From: Hungateiclostridiaceae bacterium UBA1305 | Lineage (GTDB): Bacteria > Bacillota > Clostridia > Acetivibrionales > DTU013 | Reading direction: 5' to 3' | Assembly (NCBI GenBank): GCA_002307275.1 | Contig: DBTX01000095.1 | Location: forward strand, 17,725 to 81,724 | Length of the DNA: 64,000 bases | In this document: positions 62,742-64,000 of the stretch, in pieces | Position numbering within the stretch: position 1 is the stretch's first letter | Layout of the letters: the number at the start of each line of letters is the position of its first letter | Program-made: the position numbers and the translations under genes | The notes under the pieces: model-generated | Databases searched by the model: none | The model's input: only the letters and a program-made list of their open reading frames with translations | What the model was told of the DNA's origin: nothing

Positions 62742-64000
62742 GTGCGCCGTAGCACAATAATGTGATAAGTTATATAAATGATGAAGGTAGGTCCTTCGAA
62801 GTCGGTATACAGGTACAGGCTTCAAACCACCTTATGCTGCTGTAGCCAAAAGCTATGGTAGTGAGCGATAAGGAAAAGTCTCAATAAATGAGACAGGTAT
62901 ATATATAGGAGACGAACGAAAGTGAACTACTGATGAACGAGTCGAAAGCTTCATGTGATGTCAAAACCATGTACGTAGGAATAGCATGGGATAAGTCTGA
63001 TGGAAACCTGTTTACTGGTCAGACGACATCCGGCGTAAAGGTAGCGTGAACTATATATGGGCGTTTATATAGAACTACGGGAACCATCCTGCAAGATGTA
63101 AACCGAAAGGTACAAGATGCAAGAACATCGAGGCTGATAATAGGAATGCTTGCAGATGGGGCGGATTGACCTGTAAGAGTGATGAAGGTTGGTAATGCAA
63201 TCGGAGCAAAGAGGTCAAGTTAATACAGATGGGTTTTAGGTCAACTTAAACAAGGAGGAATCTTGGATACCATCAACTCAAAATCGTTTCAAATACCAAA
63301 ACAATTAGTATGGGAAGCATGGAAACTGGTAAAAGCTAATGCTGGGTCTGCAGGCGTGGATAAGGAGAGCTTGGAAGACTTTGAAAGAAATCTAAAGGAC
63401 AATCTCTATAAACTTTGGAATAGGATGGCTTCTGGAAGTTATATGCCACCTCCTGTAAAAGGAGTAGCAATACCAAAGAAATCTGGAGGTCAAAGAATGT
63501 TAGGAGTACCATGTGTGGCGGATAGAGTTGCACAGACAGTAATAAAACTGACATTTGAGCCTATAGTGGAGGAAGTTTTTCTTCCAGATTCTTATGGATA
63601 TAGACCAAACAAATCAGCACATGATGCTATAGGAATAACAAGACAAAGGTGCTGGAAATATGATTGGGTTTTGGAGTTCGATATAAAAGGTCTATTCGAT
63701 AACATCTCACACGAACTGCTGCTTAAAGCTGTAAGATTGCATACACAATGCAAATGGACAATCCTCTACATCGAGAGATGGCTAAAAGCTCCAATGGTAA
63801 TGCCAGATGGAACGATAAAGCCAAGGGATAAAGGCACGCCTCAAGGCGGCGTAATCTCCCCAGTATTGAGTAATCTGTTTTTGCATTATGTCTTTGACAA
63901 ATGGATGACGACAAACCACAAGGGAAATCCTTGGTGCCGCTACGCAGATGATGGGTTAGTACATTGTAAAACCTATGATGAGGCAAACTCAATACTCTGC
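62742..64000 (+). mobile_element. Group II intron, 5' part (right end outside window)
   Basis: The element starts GTGCGCC, a standard GUGYG group II 5' end, followed by ~520 bases of structured RNA domain sequence and an internal maturase reading frame. Domains V/VI and the 3' end are beyond the window. It inserted in non-coding DNA after the alpha-galactosidase gene. Confidence 0.9.
63263..64000 (+). CDS. ltrA: Group II intron reverse transcriptase/maturase (partial)
   Basis: The frame starts at TTG 63263, behind AAGGAGG, and is open to the window edge (246 codons). Reverse-transcriptase blocks appear in order: RMASGSYMPPPVKGVAIPKK, SYGYRPNKSAHDAI, FDIKGLFDNISHELL, TPQGGVISPVLSNLFLHY and the polymerase motif RYADDGLVHC. 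The YADD centre is intact. Thumb, X and HNH domains would follow outside. Confidence 0.93.
   Translation, partial: MDTINSKSFQIPKQLVWEAWKLVKANAGSAGVDKESLEDFERNLKDNLYKLWNRMASGSYMPPPVKGVAIPKKSGGQRMLGVPCVADRVAQTVIKLTFEPIVEEVFLPDSYGYRPNKSAHDAIGITRQRCWKYDWVLEFDIKGLFDNISHELLLKAVRLHTQCKWTILYIERWLKAPMVMPDGTIKPRDKGTPQGGVISPVLSNLFLHYVFDKWMTTNHKGNPWCRYADDGLVHCKTYDEANSILC

Overview
The window reads as chromosomal DNA of an anaerobic, low-to-moderate GC Bacillota of the Clostridia type. Reasons: oxygen-sensitive enzymes (ferredoxin-dependent 2-oxoacid oxidoreductase, 4-hydroxybutyryl-CoA dehydratase, corrinoid methyltransferases and their reductive activator), phosphotransbutyrylase/butyrate kinase energy conservation, menaquinone genes without cytochromes, strong GGAGG ribosome sites and clostridial-type hairpin terminators. 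No ribosomal or housekeeping marker is present, so the genus cannot be named.

Region 1 (1-12.4 kb, minus strand) is a methylamine module that uses pyrrolysine, the 22nd amino acid. mtmC and mtmB (corrinoid protein and monomethylamine methyltransferase) are followed by a complete tRNA-Pyl gene (pylT, anticodon CUA) and a corrinoid activator (RACo/RamA type) that runs off the left edge. mtmB carries an in-frame amber codon at the pyrrolysine position of archaeal MtmB. pylS and pylBCD are not in the window. Further upstream are lplA, cbiB, two P-II proteins, a broken MocR regulator, an ammonium transporter, a CobW GTPase, a lipoyl-domain protein and a DUF5714 protein. Demethylating methylamine releases ammonium, which fits the amt/P-II linkage.

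Region 2 (12.4-12.9 kb and 53.2-55.7 kb) holds two copies of one ancestral module that lost different genes. The left copy keeps DUF5714 and the lipoyl protein but only a 3' scrap of a UroD-thioredoxin gene. The right copy keeps the UroD-thioredoxin fusion and a MetH-activation-like gene but only a scrap of DUF5714/lipoyl. Both carry the palindrome ATGCCGGACCGATGGCAT.

Region 3 (13-34 kb, minus strand) is an organic-acid and electron-transfer region: an ArsB/NhaD-type permease, HpcH aldolase, OFA-type MFS carrier, a menaquinone/NDH-2 trio (menA-like, ndh2, polyprenyl synthase), a DctPQM TRAP transporter, RraA-like aldolase, fumarate-reductase-like flavoprotein, enoate-reductase-like Fe-S flavoprotein, a divergent butyrate kinase, an unusual NuoF-fragment plus NuoG-GltD fusion pair, and a four-subunit VOR/KOR oxidoreductase. 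An IclR regulator (34.5 kb) is divergent from the last.

Region 4 (35-53 kb, minus strand) is a crotonyl-CoA/acyl-phosphate fermentation cluster: thiolase, aldo/keto reductase, butyrate kinase, crotonase, 4-hydroxybutyryl-CoA dehydratase, 3-hydroxybutyryl-CoA dehydrogenase, two SDRs, phosphotransbutyrylase, AbrB-type permease, split transketolase, Zn-alcohol dehydrogenase, LeuCD-type hydro-lyase and a MalT/LuxR-type regulator. A shared 17-bp operator-like site lies before iclR, the VOR operon and ptb, linking regions 3 and 4 into one probable regulon.

Region 5 (55.7-64 kb) is mixed: gene relics, a tRNA-Thr with a duplicated 3' end, DUF116, a CDF metal transporter, a DUF2161 nuclease-fold protein, a GH36 alpha-galactosidase, and the 5' part of a group II intron whose reverse transcriptase runs off the right edge.
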